Positions 15,462 to 24,265 are shown, counted from the first letter of the stretch. The stretch: DNA of 64,000 nt from Candidatus Saccharimonadota bacterium (GCA_016176605.1 JACOWW010000002.1:188846-252845); one strand, 5' to 3'. A program made the numbers and translations. The notes: generated by a model not told the origin, from the sequence alone.

Positions 15462-16274
15462 ATGCATCTAGCATGGCATGTTACACGAAAAATTTTGCTG
15501 TTTGTTTTTTTAGCAATAGCGGTGGCAGTAATTGTTTGGTGGCGCAATGATCGCTCTGAATTCAATCAACAAACTTCCAGTTCCAGCCAATCGGCTATCC
15601 AGGTTAAAACTACTCCAACCCAGACCAGCTTTAGCAAAAAGCAATATTCGGTCAATGACCCTACCAGTATTTGGGCGGTGGTCAACAAGGGCCGCGTCCT
15701 GCCGAGTGATTACATTCCAGCCAATCTAACGTCACCTAGTATCGATTTAAGTGACTCTTCAGCGGCCGATAACATGCATTTGCAAGCCAGTGCTTCGGCC
15801 GCGCTAGAAAAACTGGTTACCGCGGCCAAGGCTGACGGGCTGAAGTTAATGCTGGTCAGCGGCTATCGTTCATACGCCACACAGAGCAGTGTTTATAGCG
15901 GCTACGTTTCATCCAGCGGCCAGGCTTTTGCCGATTCAACCAGCGCCCGGGCTGGCCACAGCGAACACCAAACCGGTTTGGCGGCAGATCTTGGCGCGCT
16001 CAACGGTCTTTGCCAATTGGAAAAATGTTTTGGCGACACACCCGAGGGTAAGTGGCTGGCCACTAATGCCTATAAATACGGCTTTATCATCCGCTACCAG
16101 AAGAACAAGACCGCTTTAACTGGTTATGATTACGAGCCCTGGCACCTCCGGTACGTCGGCGGCGAACTAGCGGCGGAAATTAACAAAACCGACCAAACAC
16201 TGGAACAATTCTTCGACCTTCCGTCATATACCGGTTACCCGGCTAACGGCTATCAGCTAAAGGCCGGAAATTAA
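15462..16274 (+). CDS. D-alanyl-D-alanine carboxypeptidase, VanY type
   Basis: The ORF track starts inside the upstream gene; the ATG at 15462 (MHLAWHVTRK) lies 7 nt after the PAP2 stop and is preferred (270 aa). A membrane anchor (ILLFVFLAIAVAVIVWW) and linker precede a peptidase_M15 domain. Its landmarks are 'MLVSGYRSYATQ', 'GHSEHQTGLAADLG' (zinc-binding His and Asp) and 'YEPWHLRYVGG' (catalytic Glu and zinc His). It trims the peptide stems of peptidoglycan. TATAAT lies 6 nt before the ATG but has no good -35. The 3' end runs into a palindromic terminator shared with gnd. Confidence 0.92.
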   Translation: MHLAWHVTRKILLFVFLAIAVAVIVWWRNDRSEFNQQTSSSSQSAIQVKTTPTQTSFSKKQYSVNDPTSIWAVVNKGRVLPSDYIPANLTSPSIDLSDSSAADNMHLQASASAALEKLVTAAKADGLKLMLVSGYRSYATQSSVYSGYVSSSGQAFADSTSARAGHSEHQTGLAADLGALNGLCQLEKCFGDTPEGKWLATNAYKYGFIIRYQKNKTALTGYDYEPWHLRYVGGELAAEINKTDQTLEQFFDLPSYTGYPANGYQLKAGN

Positions 16275-16295
16275 TCCGCCTGTGGCGGATTAATT
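16269..16295. terminator. Bidirectional terminator overlapping two stop codons
   Basis: A perfect 12-bp stem (AATTAATCCGCC/GGCGGATTAATT) with loop TGT, flanked by A/T runs on both sides. The stop codons of vanY (plus) and gnd (minus) lie in its left arm, so the convergent genes overlap by a few nt inside the hairpin. Confidence 0.8.
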
Positions 16296-17185
16296 TTGTG
16301 TCCGCCGAACTTAGCGCGCAGGGCCGCTAAAAGCTTAGTCGCAAAATTAATTTCGCCTGCTTGGCTGGCCAGCCTTACTTCAAACGAAGCTTGGATGGCT
16401 GGTAGAGGAATGCCGAGCTCCTTAGCAGTTTCCAGCGTCCAACGGGTTTCACCGCTTTCGGCAACCACGCCGTTAATGCCTTCTAGGTTAGGGTTTTGTG
16501 CTAGAGCTTGGCGGCTAAGTTCGTTCAGCCAAGACGTCACGACACTACCATGCTGCCAGACCTCGCCGGCGGCGGCCAGATCAAGGTTCTTGTAAGCTCC
16601 CTCTTTGAGCAGACGGTAGCCTTCGGCCAACGATTCCATCATGCCGTACTCAATGCTGTTATGGACCATCTTGACAAAGTGGCCGCTGCCGCTGACGCCA
16701 AAATAGCGGTAGGCGCCAGCTGGTTTGGCCAAGGTTTGGAAAATAGGCTCGATAGCCGCAAATGCCGCTTGATTGCCGCCGACCATCATTGAAAAACCAT
16801 TTTTTTGGCCCCATATCCCGCCGCTAGTTCCACAGTCAAGTAGAATCGAGCCTTTAGAAGCTACAAGCTCCGAGCGCTTTTTCGTTAATCTAAAATCAGA
16901 GTTTCCACCATCGATTAAGATGCTCCCCTTTGGTATCAGGCCGAGCCATTCGTCTAATTGGTCATCAACGACATTTGCCGGAACCATTAACCAAACAATC
17001 AATTTTTCATTAGCAAAAGCTTGAAGCACATCAGTCTTCTCATAGGCCGGTTTGGCGCCGAACTTTACGGCCTCGTCAATGGGCTCCTTGCTGCGGTTAT
17101 GGACAATAACCTCATGGCCGTCTTCGGTGAGTTTGCGGGCAATTTGCATACCCATGCGGCCCAACCCCGCAACTGCAATCCTCAC
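16271..17185 (-). CDS. gnd: 6-phosphogluconate dehydrogenase (decarboxylating), short type
   Basis: Oxidatively decarboxylates 6-phosphogluconate to ribulose 5-phosphate. 304 aa, the short GndA-like type. NAD(P) motif 'AVAGLGRMGMQIARKL', 'ILIDGGNSDFRLTKKR', 'DCGTSGGIWGQKNGFSMMVGG' and 'SGSGHFVKMVHNSIEYGMM' with the catalytic Lys. GTG start with AAGGAGG from the preceding heptad cassette. It lies downstream of pgl, so two consecutive steps of the oxidative pentose phosphate pathway are together. Confidence 0.95.
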   Translation of the reverse strand: MRIAVAGLGRMGMQIARKLTEDGHEVIVHNRSKEPIDEAVKFGAKPAYEKTDVLQAFANEKLIVWLMVPANVVDDQLDEWLGLIPKGSILIDGGNSDFRLTKKRSELVASKGSILLDCGTSGGIWGQKNGFSMMVGGNQAAFAAIEPIFQTLAKPAGAYRYFGVSGSGHFVKMVHNSIEYGMMESLAEGYRLLKEGAYKNLDLAAAGEVWQHGSVVTSWLNELSRQALAQNPNLEGINGVVAESGETRWTLETAKELGIPLPAIQASFEVRLASQAGEINFATKLLAALRAKFGGHKINPPQAD

Positions 17186-17291
17186 AGTTCGCCTCCTTGT
17201 GTCGGCTCAGAAACTAGAAAACAGGAATTAGGAACTAGTATTTCTACTTTTTGCTGATTGCTATTTGTTAATTGCTTGATGCGAAGCATCA
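17186..17291 (-). repeat. Heptad inverted-repeat cassette (type 1) between pgl and gnd
   Basis: Coding strand: mini-hairpin GATGC-TTC-GCATC overlapping the pgl stop codon, heptads of the AATTAAC/AAATAGC/AATCAGC kind, centre, then ATACTAG TTCCTAA TTCCTGT TTTCTAG, then TTTCTGAGCCGACACAAGGAGG as the gnd ribosome binding site. Same plan as the ribosomal-gene spacers. Confidence 0.8.
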
Positions 17292-17969
17292 TATTTCGGC
17301 TCCTTTGTAATCATTATAGACTGTTAGTTTTCGGACTGTCTTAAGATATTGGGCTGGCTGCTGCTTTGGCGGAATTGATTTATCTAGCTCATCAAGTACT
17401 ACATGCTTTTCTTTGCCAATGGCATAGACCACAATTTCATCAAGCCTTTCGATGGCACTTGGAGCCAATGTTAAACGTACGTAATCATCCCACGCGTAGG
17501 CGCTAACCAGCTCCTGGCTGTAAGTAGCTGGGCTGTTTGGCTTAATGCCAAAGGTATGCCCGTCGGACCCAATACCGGTCAAAGCGACACGGTAATCTGC
17601 ATCATGCAGATCTTTTTCGATAGCCTGGGCGTAATCCTTAGCCGTTTGTTCCAAACTCTTGTTCTTAAGCACCGGCTGCAGTTTTGCGTCCTTAATCGCA
17701 AAGCCTGCGGCTTTTAGCTTCTGCCAGTTAGAACCGGGGTGGCCGGCCGGTCCGTAGCGCTCATCCGTCAAGCTAACGGTTAAATGCTCGATCGCCTCAA
17801 TATGTTCGGCGTCAAGCATTATTGATATATCAACCGCCACACCAATTGCTGACCCGCCAGGTACCAGCCAAAGGACTTTGTCCTTGTTGGCGAGATGTCG
17901 GCTGATTGCCAGTGCCAGGTGTGCCGCTACTGGTTTAGAGGACGCAGTTGTGAAAAATTCGATAGTCAT
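17289..17969 (-). CDS. pgl: 6-phosphogluconolactonase
   Basis: Hydrolyses 6-phosphogluconolactone. 226 aa, NagB/RpiA/SugarP_isomerase-like fold with 'LWLVPGGSAIGVA', 'SLTDERYGPAGHPGSNW' and 'LTGIGSDGHTFGIKP'. Upstream of gnd on the same strand. No zwf (glucose-6-phosphate dehydrogenase) is in this window. Confidence 0.93.
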   Translation of the reverse strand: MTIEFFTTASSKPVAAHLALAISRHLANKDKVLWLVPGGSAIGVAVDISIMLDAEHIEAIEHLTVSLTDERYGPAGHPGSNWQKLKAAGFAIKDAKLQPVLKNKSLEQTAKDYAQAIEKDLHDADYRVALTGIGSDGHTFGIKPNSPATYSQELVSAYAWDDYVRLTLAPSAIERLDEIVVYAIGKEKHVVLDELDKSIPPKQQPAQYLKTVRKLTVYNDYKGAEI

Positions 17970-18016
17970 CTACGCCATAATATAGCAAAGTTATCGTAGT
18001 ACTTATTTGTGAACAG

Positions 18017-18045
18017 TTGAAAGCGCTTAAGCTAAAATATATTAT
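18017..18045 (+). promoter_or_regulatory. Promoter of the LPXTG-sortase operon
   Basis: TTGAAA, 17 nt, TATTAT, giving a leader of roughly 70 nt. The leader contains a possible 7-bp hairpin (ATAAATA/TATTTAT) before the Shine-Dalgarno GGGAGG of the gene at 18125. Confidence 0.65.
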
Positions 18046-18124
18046 TTACAAGCTGTCATACATATGTAACAATTAAAGCACCTATAAATAAGGGGCTATT
18101 TATCAAATAAGTAAGGGAGGAAAC

Positions 18125-18664
18125 ATGAAAAGACTGCTTAAATTTTTAGCAGCAGCCATCGTTTCTGTTGGCGCATTAGGGACCGGTGCGGCAGCTCAAA
18201 CTAGTTCGATCAGTAATACGGGACCAGATTCGACAAACACGGTCACTATCACGGAAGAAAATAAACTCGACATAAAGTGTAATAACGATGTAAATGTAGA
18301 AAATAATAACACCCAGAACTCATCTTCTGGGAACGCTACAACCAGTGGCAACACTACTGCCGGTGACGCTACTTCTGGAGGCGCCAACAATGCTAACAGC
18401 ACCAGCACAAGCGTTGATTCATCGTGCGCCCAAGCTGCAGCAGCTCCGACTGAGGGCGGACAAGGCGGCGGAGCGCCTAGCGGCGTAGCATTGGCTGAAG
18501 GTGGTGTGGGTGCGGCTGAGCAGGTCGCAGCGGCTAAGGCCGGCGAGTTGCCCCAAACTGGCACTAACCCGTTGGCTCTAACTGGTATTTTAGGAGCTAT
18601 ACTAGGCGGCGCAGCCCTGGCTTCACGCCTGGCGGCTAGCAGTTTACGACGAGTTGTACTTTAG
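18125..18664 (+). CDS. Sortase-anchored repeat protein (LPQTG)
   Basis: 179 aa. Signal peptide (MKRLLKFLAAAIVSVGALGTGAAAQ), then one unit of the local repeat family (ISNTGPDSTNTVTI ... SGNATTSGNTTAGDATSG), then a Gly/Ala-rich stretch. The C-terminal sorting signal is LPQTG, a hydrophobic helix (ALTGILGAILGGAALA) and a basic tail. The signal peptide and repeat closely match the protein at 22603-23181. The sortase gene follows 29 nt downstream, so this is the likely substrate. Confidence 0.85.
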   Translation: MKRLLKFLAAAIVSVGALGTGAAAQTSSISNTGPDSTNTVTITEENKLDIKCNNDVNVENNNTQNSSSGNATTSGNTTAGDATSGGANNANSTSTSVDSSCAQAAAAPTEGGQGGGAPSGVALAEGGVGAAEQVAAAKAGELPQTGTNPLALTGILGAILGGAALASRLAASSLRRVVL

Positions 18665-18693
18665 ATAGTCAACCAAAGACTAGGAAGCAATAA

Positions 18694-19287
18694 ATGCGAA
18701 GCGAGCCCAAAGCAGTAACAAAAGCTCGTTATATAAGCAGCGTTACTATCGTATACGGCGTAACGCTGCTTTTCGCGTGGTTTATCATTAACCCTGGCGT
18801 TATTCAGCAGAGTAAGGTTCAGGCATTGCCTAGCGCACCTATACCCAACTCGCCATATAAGAAAATCATGGCTGGTTTGCCTGCTCGTATAGTCCTGCCT
18901 GACCTGGGCATAGACCTACCGATCGATCCGGGCTTTTATAATCCAGCCGACAAATCCTGGACGCTAAGTGGTTACCGAACCCACTACGCTATGGTCACTA
19001 CCCTGCCCAACAACCACGACGGTAATACATTTATTTACGGGCACAACAACAAATACGTTTTTGGCCCCGTCAAATCCATACAGCCCGGCCAAAAAGCGCT
19101 GGTATATACCCAGAACAACTATATTTTTACCTACTCCTACGTTTCAACGGTTGGCGTGGAGCCGGATGATACTTCGGTTTTTGATTACAGCGGGCCGCCA
19201 ATACTGACCATCCAAACCTGCAGCGGTAACTGGAACGAGGTTCGCCAGATGTATACATTTAAGTACCAAAATTTCAATAAGCTATGA
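18694..19287 (+). CDS. Sortase
   Basis: 197 aa transpeptidase that cleaves LPXTG-type signals. N-terminal membrane helix (VTIVYGVTLLFAWFII). The catalytic set is visible: His in 'TFIYGHNN', Cys in 'ILTIQTCSGNW' (TLxTC-type motif), and Arg in 'NEVRQMYTF'. I do not assign a sortase class. It lies between its probable substrate and a glycosyltransferase, and its stop overlaps the next start by 4 nt (ATGA). Confidence 0.92.
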   Translation: MRSEPKAVTKARYISSVTIVYGVTLLFAWFIINPGVIQQSKVQALPSAPIPNSPYKKIMAGLPARIVLPDLGIDLPIDPGFYNPADKSWTLSGYRTHYAMVTTLPNNHDGNTFIYGHNNKYVFGPVKSIQPGQKALVYTQNNYIFTYSYVSTVGVEPDDTSVFDYSGPPILTIQTCSGNWNEVRQMYTFKYQNFNKL

Positions 19288-20453
19288 TAGACGGCATTTT
19301 ACATAATATTAGCCTTGGGGTGATTGGAGCCGGTATATTCGGTGCGGCCGCCGCCATACTAGGCAGCAGCGTCTACGACGTTTCCTATTCTCTGAAAAGG
19401 CGTTCACTAGCCCGCCTAAAGCCTGGGCTGGGGGCTAAAAAGCGCCCCTTGATCACAACTATTGTCTATAGCTACAAACAGCCAGAGCAAACGCTGGAAT
19501 GTTTGGCTGGCTTGGTCAAAAGCACGCACCGTAAAATTCAAATTATAGTCGTGGATAATGCTTCTAAAGACAACACCAAAGCTAGCGTCAAACAATTTAT
19601 GGCCAACCATCCTAAAAAAGACATCAAGCTTATAAGCAAATACCAGCATAGCCCTCTGCCAGAGGCTATCAAAACGGCCCTGAAGGCGGCTCGCGGCGAT
19701 TTGGTCCTTATCCTTGAACCAAACCATATAGTCGAGCGCCAAGCCTTGCAATTAGCCGCCAATTACCTGGCGCAAAATGGTGTAGAAGCTTTGATGCCCG
19801 CAGTTGTTCTTAGCCAGCAGCCGTCACTTCTGAACCTGTGGGCCAGGTATAAGAATTTCGCCAGCCTAAGTAAACAAAAAACCCTTAGTTTACTTAGCGA
19901 TCAAGGCCGCAGCTTCAAATTTGGCATATTTTATCGCTCACAACTGCTTAAACACAAAAAAATGGAGCTTAGCGGTGTCTACACGAGTGATGTGACCATC
20001 TACTACGACCGTATCCCCGGCATAGCCAAGCCTGGACTGGATTACTATCGCTTAGTTTCCAAAAGATCCGACAGCGGGCCGAATCCGCTGCTGGAGCTAT
20101 TTAAGTTAATGAAACTGGCCTCAAAGGTGTTGATATTGCCGATGTTTCTTTGGTACAGTGCTTATTTGGCGCTTAATTCAAAATACCCTGACCTTTTGGT
20201 AATCAGCTGGGGCGTATTTACTTTTTTTATGATTATCGCCGCCTGGGCAGTTGAACAGTTAAACTTAGTCCAAAAAATCAAATACACTGCCTTGGCACCG
20301 GCTATGTTCAGCCTGTTCTTCGTTATGTCCTATATTGAGTCCGTAGGGATTCTATTAAACCTAGTTATACGGTTTGCGATCGTTGTAAAAAGAAAGACTG
20401 CGTTATCTTTGCCGCTGCTAAAACAAAGGCAGCTTCCAGCTAAGGCCTCTTAG
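19284..20453 (+). CDS. Membrane-anchored family 2 glycosyltransferase
   Basis: 389 aa. An N-terminal helix is followed by a GT-A domain with 'PLITTIVYSYKQPEQTLECL', 'IQIIVVDNASKDNTKASV' and 'LVLILEPNH' in place of the usual DxD, then two or more C-terminal helices. It overlaps the sortase by 4 nt, so it is translationally coupled. It could glycosylate the anchored surface proteins or the polymer they attach to; this is inference from context. Its end overlaps the convergent gene at 20418 by 36 nt. Confidence 0.8.
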   Translation: MIDGILHNISLGVIGAGIFGAAAAILGSSVYDVSYSLKRRSLARLKPGLGAKKRPLITTIVYSYKQPEQTLECLAGLVKSTHRKIQIIVVDNASKDNTKASVKQFMANHPKKDIKLISKYQHSPLPEAIKTALKAARGDLVLILEPNHIVERQALQLAANYLAQNGVEALMPAVVLSQQPSLLNLWARYKNFASLSKQKTLSLLSDQGRSFKFGIFYRSQLLKHKKMELSGVYTSDVTIYYDRIPGIAKPGLDYYRLVSKRSDSGPNPLLELFKLMKLASKVLILPMFLWYSAYLALNSKYPDLLVISWGVFTFFMIIAAWAVEQLNLVQKIKYTALAPAMFSLFFVMSYIESVGILLNLVIRFAIVVKRKTALSLPLLKQRQLPAKAS

Positions 20454-22481
20454 CCATTTCCTAATTGAGAGCGAAAAGTTTTTTGTGCCGGCCTTACGGT
20501 TACTGATACGTGTAACGCGGGCGGCCCACAATTTGTCGTAAAGTTCGGTGGCCGCACCCAGCGAGAAGACAGCCAGCGCTACAGCGGCTCCAATTACAGG
20601 GAGCAGCCATCCGGGTATACCGCCTCCGTTATTGGTAGCTGGTTTAGCAGCAACTGATGGTTGGTCGGAACTTTGCGTCGAGGCCGCGGCAGCCGTTTGA
20701 ACCTGGCTGGATGTAGAAGCGCTGCCTGAGCTAGTCCCGCCAAAGAATGGGGCTAGAACGAACTTATCACCATCGTCATTATTTGGTACAAATTGGAAAA
20801 CTTTGGCAAAGGCTGGCGTTGATCCACCGCCCAGGCTGCCCGCAGTTGTGCTGGCAAGACTACCGGCAGCGGTGTTTATGCCAAAACTGCCGTTCCAAAA
20901 CCCGTTGACGTTGATAAACAGGATGCCTAGCCAGTCTGTGGTTTTTAGGTCGCTTCCCAGAATGTTTAATATGTTCGCTGAAGCACTGGAGTTGCCAGAG
21001 CGGGCATTACCGCCCTTTGTATTGTTGCTAACTAAAGCGTTCCCGCTCAGGGCATCAAGATCAAGATTATTAGTAATTGTGAAGTTTGACTTGGCATTAA
21101 TATCAACGTCGTTATCAATCAAAGATGAAATCTGGCAATCGCCGCCGCAGAAGGCCGCGCTGTTGCTGCTGCTTGGCGCGTTGACTAACATACCTACCCA
21201 TTGGCCCAACACGTTAACGAATACTAAAAGCGTGTTGGCGTCGATGACTTGTTTGCCGGTCAGGTTCAATACGTTCAGCTTAGTCTCGGCGTTGCCGGTA
21301 GTTGCCGAGCCGCCGGCTGTATTGCCGGTTACAGTTGCCGAGCCTGTGGCGGCATTTAATTTGCTGATGTTATTAATTGTCTGAGTGTTATCAAAATTGG
21401 CTACTACATCGTTGTTTATTACATTAGATAGGTCTACCGTCGAGTTTGGGCCGCTGTGAGCGATTAATTGGTCAAGGAAATTGGGCGGCAAAAGAATGTC
21501 GCCGTTAAAATTACCGTTAATATTAAGATTACCGATAAAAGACTTACCGGCGTTGATGGCGCTGTTAAGCATGTTGACAATATTAGCTACTACGCGGGCA
21601 TCGCCGGTGACAGCATTGCCAGCTTCGGTATTGCCAGCAACGGTCGAATCGCCGCTGACTGCGTCCAGATTAATATTATTGGTAATCGCGCCGTTGGCTT
21701 CGTAATTAATAGTCAAATTGTTATTTTTCTGGCTGTCGATGGTGGCCGTAGAGCCTGGCCCGGTTGTGTTGATGCTATTTGGGTCGAGAATCAGGTCACC
21801 GGTCACGTTACCATTGATATCGGCACTGAAAAGTAATGGCATGGCTCCCTGCGGGTCCCAGTTTGACTGCAGGAGATTAAGTATATTGGCGATTGAGGCC
21901 GCGCTGCCGCTAGTGCTGCTGCCGGCTAAGGTGTTGCCGGCAACTGTGGCATTGCCGGTTTTGGCGGTGGCAGTCGAGTCGTTGCTGATAGCGGCATTAT
22001 AAAAAAGGTCAAAGGTGCCATTGTTGTTTTGTGTTTGGCTGATTGCATTGTTAGAGTCGGGGCCAGCGTTTGTGATGCTTGAAGCACTCGGCGCGGGATA
22101 GTTTGCGTTGGCGCTAGGGCTACTCGCCGCTGTTGGATTATTAGCGCTGGTTTGGGTGTTTGGTACATATTTATTAGACGGCGCGTCCCAGACCCATTCG
22201 GTTGTGTCCCACATACCGGTTGTGGGGTTATAGCTGTATGATTTGGGTGTTTTGGGGCTGGTCTGTTTAGTAACTGGGTTCCAGGTGTAATAATCGTTCT
22301 CCCAAAGACCAGTTGATGCATTGTAGGTATAAGATGAAGAGTCTGCGCCAGTTGGCGAAGTAGGACCGGTTTCGTCTGCCTCTGCAATCGCCACAGCGCT
22401 CAATGGATAAGCTACTATCAACACAGCTGCGACGAGCAAGTTCAGACTCCTGGCTGTCGATAGCGGTTTGATGCTAAGCAT
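20418..22481 (-). CDS. Large repeat-containing surface protein
   Basis: 687 aa. After a signal peptide (LNLLVAAVLIVAYPLSAVAIA) come two aromatic repeats of about 30 aa (YTYNASTGLWENDYYTW; YSYNPTTGMWDTTEWVW). About four long units follow, built as 'GPxS ... NN ... N(I/L)xxxAxTGxAxVxGNTxxGxAxTGxA ... ANIxN(M/L)L', with conserved spacing suggestive of a beta-solenoid. Near the C-terminus is a Ser/Ala/Gln stretch, a membrane helix (WLLPVIGAAVALAVFSLGAA) and a basic cytoplasmic tail of about 40 aa. There is no LPXTG. GGGGAG lies just before the ATG. Likely a cell-surface adhesin or structural fibre; family unnamed to me. Confidence 0.8.
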   Translation of the reverse strand: MLSIKPLSTARSLNLLVAAVLIVAYPLSAVAIAEADETGPTSPTGADSSSYTYNASTGLWENDYYTWNPVTKQTSPKTPKSYSYNPTTGMWDTTEWVWDAPSNKYVPNTQTSANNPTAASSPSANANYPAPSASSITNAGPDSNNAISQTQNNNGTFDLFYNAAISNDSTATAKTGNATVAGNTLAGSSTSGSAASIANILNLLQSNWDPQGAMPLLFSADINGNVTGDLILDPNSINTTGPGSTATIDSQKNNNLTINYEANGAITNNINLDAVSGDSTVAGNTEAGNAVTGDARVVANIVNMLNSAINAGKSFIGNLNINGNFNGDILLPPNFLDQLIAHSGPNSTVDLSNVINNDVVANFDNTQTINNISKLNAATGSATVTGNTAGGSATTGNAETKLNVLNLTGKQVIDANTLLVFVNVLGQWVGMLVNAPSSSNSAAFCGGDCQISSLIDNDVDINAKSNFTITNNLDLDALSGNALVSNNTKGGNARSGNSSASANILNILGSDLKTTDWLGILFINVNGFWNGSFGINTAAGSLASTTAGSLGGGSTPAFAKVFQFVPNNDDGDKFVLAPFFGGTSSGSASTSSQVQTAAAASTQSSDQPSVAAKPATNNGGGIPGWLLPVIGAAVALAVFSLGAATELYDKLWAARVTRISNRKAGTKNFSLSIRKWLRGLSWKLPLF

Positions 22482-22543
22482 TACTCCCCATACCTCACAA
22501 TCTGGAGATTAAATACATGTTCTATCCCACCCGGGAGGAGGTG

Positions 22544-22606
22544 TCCCGCCGTAGGCGGGAACCCCCTATTTGGTTTAGAACTGCTAATTATCGGTAAGAT
22601 AATTAG
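22544..22606 (-). other. Two hairpins in the spacer between repeat-protein genes
   Basis: A perfect 9-bp AT-rich hairpin (CTAATTATC/GATAATTAG) overlaps the stop of the 22603 gene. Further on is TCCCGCC-TAC-GGCGGGA. Neither has a clear U-tract, so attenuation or processing is possible, but a true terminator is not shown. Confidence 0.5.
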
Positions 22607-23181
22607 TTATTAATGTTAACGCTGTTTGAAACAGTGTTGTCGTTGGAGGCGTCGCCGCTAGTGGCGTCACCAGCCGTGGTGTTGTCTTTGACTGTTGCAT
22701 CACCAGATGTAGCAGTTTGATAGTTATCGTTCTTAACTTTTACATCGTTATCATTGTCAATTTTTAGCTTGTTGGTAGTGGTTATTTTAACTTCGTTTTT
22801 TGAGTCTGGACCGGTGTTGCTAATTGATCCGTCTGCGTCACTAGCAGGCGGTGTCAGGCTCCATGTGCCGCCGCCGCTGTTGCTGACGCTGACGTCAGAG
22901 CTAGCAGAGTTTGAGTTACTGCTGTTACCGCTGGTAGCGTCACCGCCAGTTGTGTTGTGTTTGACTTTGGCGTCACCTGAGTCTGCGCTTTGGTAATTTT
23001 TGTTCTTAACTTTTACGTCGTTATCGTTATCGATCTTGGCCTCATTTTTTTGTTCGATCTTTACTTTATTTTCTGAGTCCGGCCCAGTCGTGTCGATAGA
23101 CCCGGATTGAGCTGCCGCAAAACCAGTGGTCAGGCCAGCACTGACCAAGGCAGCCGACAGTATTTTAAGTAACTTTTTCAT
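22603..23181 (-). CDS. Secreted two-repeat protein (GPDS family)
   Basis: 192 aa. Signal peptide (MKKLLKILSAALVSAGLTTGFAAAQ) followed by two clear units of about 70 aa (IDTTGPDSENKVKI ... ; ISNTGPDSKNEVKI ...). Each ends in 'SGDAxVKxNTTxGDATSG', separated by a Ser/Gly linker. It is rich in Asn, Asp, Lys and Thr with no cysteine. It lacks both a sorting signal and a C-terminal helix, so it is either secreted or held by self-assembly. Shine-Dalgarno AAAGGGG. It shares its signal peptide and repeat with the LPQTG protein at 18125. Confidence 0.8.
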   Translation of the reverse strand: MKKLLKILSAALVSAGLTTGFAAAQSGSIDTTGPDSENKVKIEQKNEAKIDNDNDVKVKNKNYQSADSGDAKVKHNTTGGDATSGNSSNSNSASSDVSVSNSGGGTWSLTPPASDADGSISNTGPDSKNEVKITTTNKLKIDNDNDVKVKNDNYQTATSGDATVKDNTTAGDATSGDASNDNTVSNSVNINN

Positions 23182-23234
23182 AGTTACCCCTTTCTTTATA
23201 ATATTATTTAGTTATTTTCCCCGGGTATTCAACC

Positions 23235-23270
23235 CGACTTCAGGCCGTTTTTGCAAACGGGCTGAAGTCG
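23235..23270 (-). other. Long intercistronic hairpin
   Basis: CGACTTCAG ... CTGAAGTCG with further pairing (CCCGTTT/AAACGG) inside. No U-tract follows. It lies between the 23309 gene and the 22603 gene, so it may act as an RNA processing or stability element. Confidence 0.5.
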
Positions 23271-23308
23271 AGTGAAATAACAGTTTATCAATAGACACAG
23301 CCTCTCAT

Positions 23309-23758
23309 TTAATTAATTACGCTTTGCCCCTGGCTCTTCACGGTCGAGTTGCTATGGCTGGAAATATGCAGGCTATTTTGTGAACGTGTCGTGCTATTGT
23401 CTGACGAACTGCTGTTTTGAGTGGTTATATCAATAGTTGTCAAACTGTTACCTGTTTTGATTTCCTTATGCACTGTGCCGTTAGCTGGAACTTCTATGTT
23501 CTGACCATCGACGGTTACGGAGGTTTCGGTCGAGCCGTTGCTGGAGCTTTGATCAACTTTAGTGGTAGCTGAACTGCCCTGCCCCGGATCTGTGCTTTGG
23601 GTGGCTGCGTCGGATGTGATTATTTCATTCTGAGCTGTGGTATCGTCTGGCGCCTGGATGCGAAGGGCTAGCGCCCCAGCGGGGGCGATGATTATCGTTG
23701 CCAATCCAGCTATTCCAGCTTTGCTCGTCAGCCAAGATCGGACGTTTTTCAGATGCAT
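23309..23758 (-). CDS. Exported Ser/Thr-rich protein
   Basis: 149 aa. N-terminal signal/anchor (AGIAGLATIIIAPAGALAL), then a low-complexity Ser/Thr/Asn region with a small beta-rich core (TSVTVDGQNIEVPANGTVHKEI). The C-terminus is Ser-rich. Strong Shine-Dalgarno GGAGGGG. First gene of the leftward group with the two repeat proteins. Function unknown. Confidence 0.65.
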   Translation of the reverse strand: MHLKNVRSWLTSKAGIAGLATIIIAPAGALALRIQAPDDTTAQNEIITSDAATQSTDPGQGSSATTKVDQSSSNGSTETSVTVDGQNIEVPANGTVHKEIKTGNSLTTIDITTQNSSSSDNSTTRSQNSLHISSHSNSTVKSQGQSVIN

Positions 23759-24265
23759 ATAAACCCCTCCATCACCCCAACTTTAGGTTTTGTGCCATTA
23801 GTGTAACATATTTTATATAAGCGAAAAGTGATTATATTGCTGTAATTTTTTTTACAGTTTTGTATCTAACAATAAAACATTAGCATGATAAAACAAGACA
23901 TCCGTGAAACACATTTTTATACTTGTCAATCCCAAGTGGCACCGGCAAATCCGTCCACGAAAACGAAGTTCAAATGAAAAGGGCGCTCTTTTTACGGAGC
24001 GTCCTTTTCGATAAAGAAACTATTGCTAGTATCTCTACCGCCACCTCACGGTGGTACCCCCAAATTTACTCCCGCCTGCTTAGCTTGTCAACTGCTTATG
24101 CTGTGATTTAATGTTGTAATTTAGTCAATGGCTGAGTATTATGGCCTGGATCCCTTATCTTGTTATCTTATGAAGCTATATACTTGGGAGTAATGTTAAG
24201 CTCAAAAAAGGCTCGCTACAACGGACAGTGTTTTTTGCGGTGGCTGGCCGTCAAGGTGGCAGCGG
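23759..24265. other. Gene-free divergent region with hairpin at 23977-24008
   Basis: About 500 nt between two divergent genes. The 62-aa ORF at 23923 has no ribosome binding site or recognisable features and is not called. A strong hairpin, AAAAGGGCGCTC / GAGCGTCCTTTT with loop TTTTTACG (23977-24008), has A and T runs at the stem base and could terminate transcription in either direction. The rest is AT-rich and probably holds both promoters. Confidence 0.5.

Noticed and set aside
20418-22481. LPXTG signal on the 687-aa repeat protein
   Set aside because: The C-terminal helix is preceded by NNGGGIPGW and followed by a 40-residue basic tail; no LPXTG-like pentapeptide at the right position.
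23923-24111. 62-aa ORF in the divergent spacer
   Set aside because: Runs through a strong hairpin, has no Shine-Dalgarno and no recognisable sequence.
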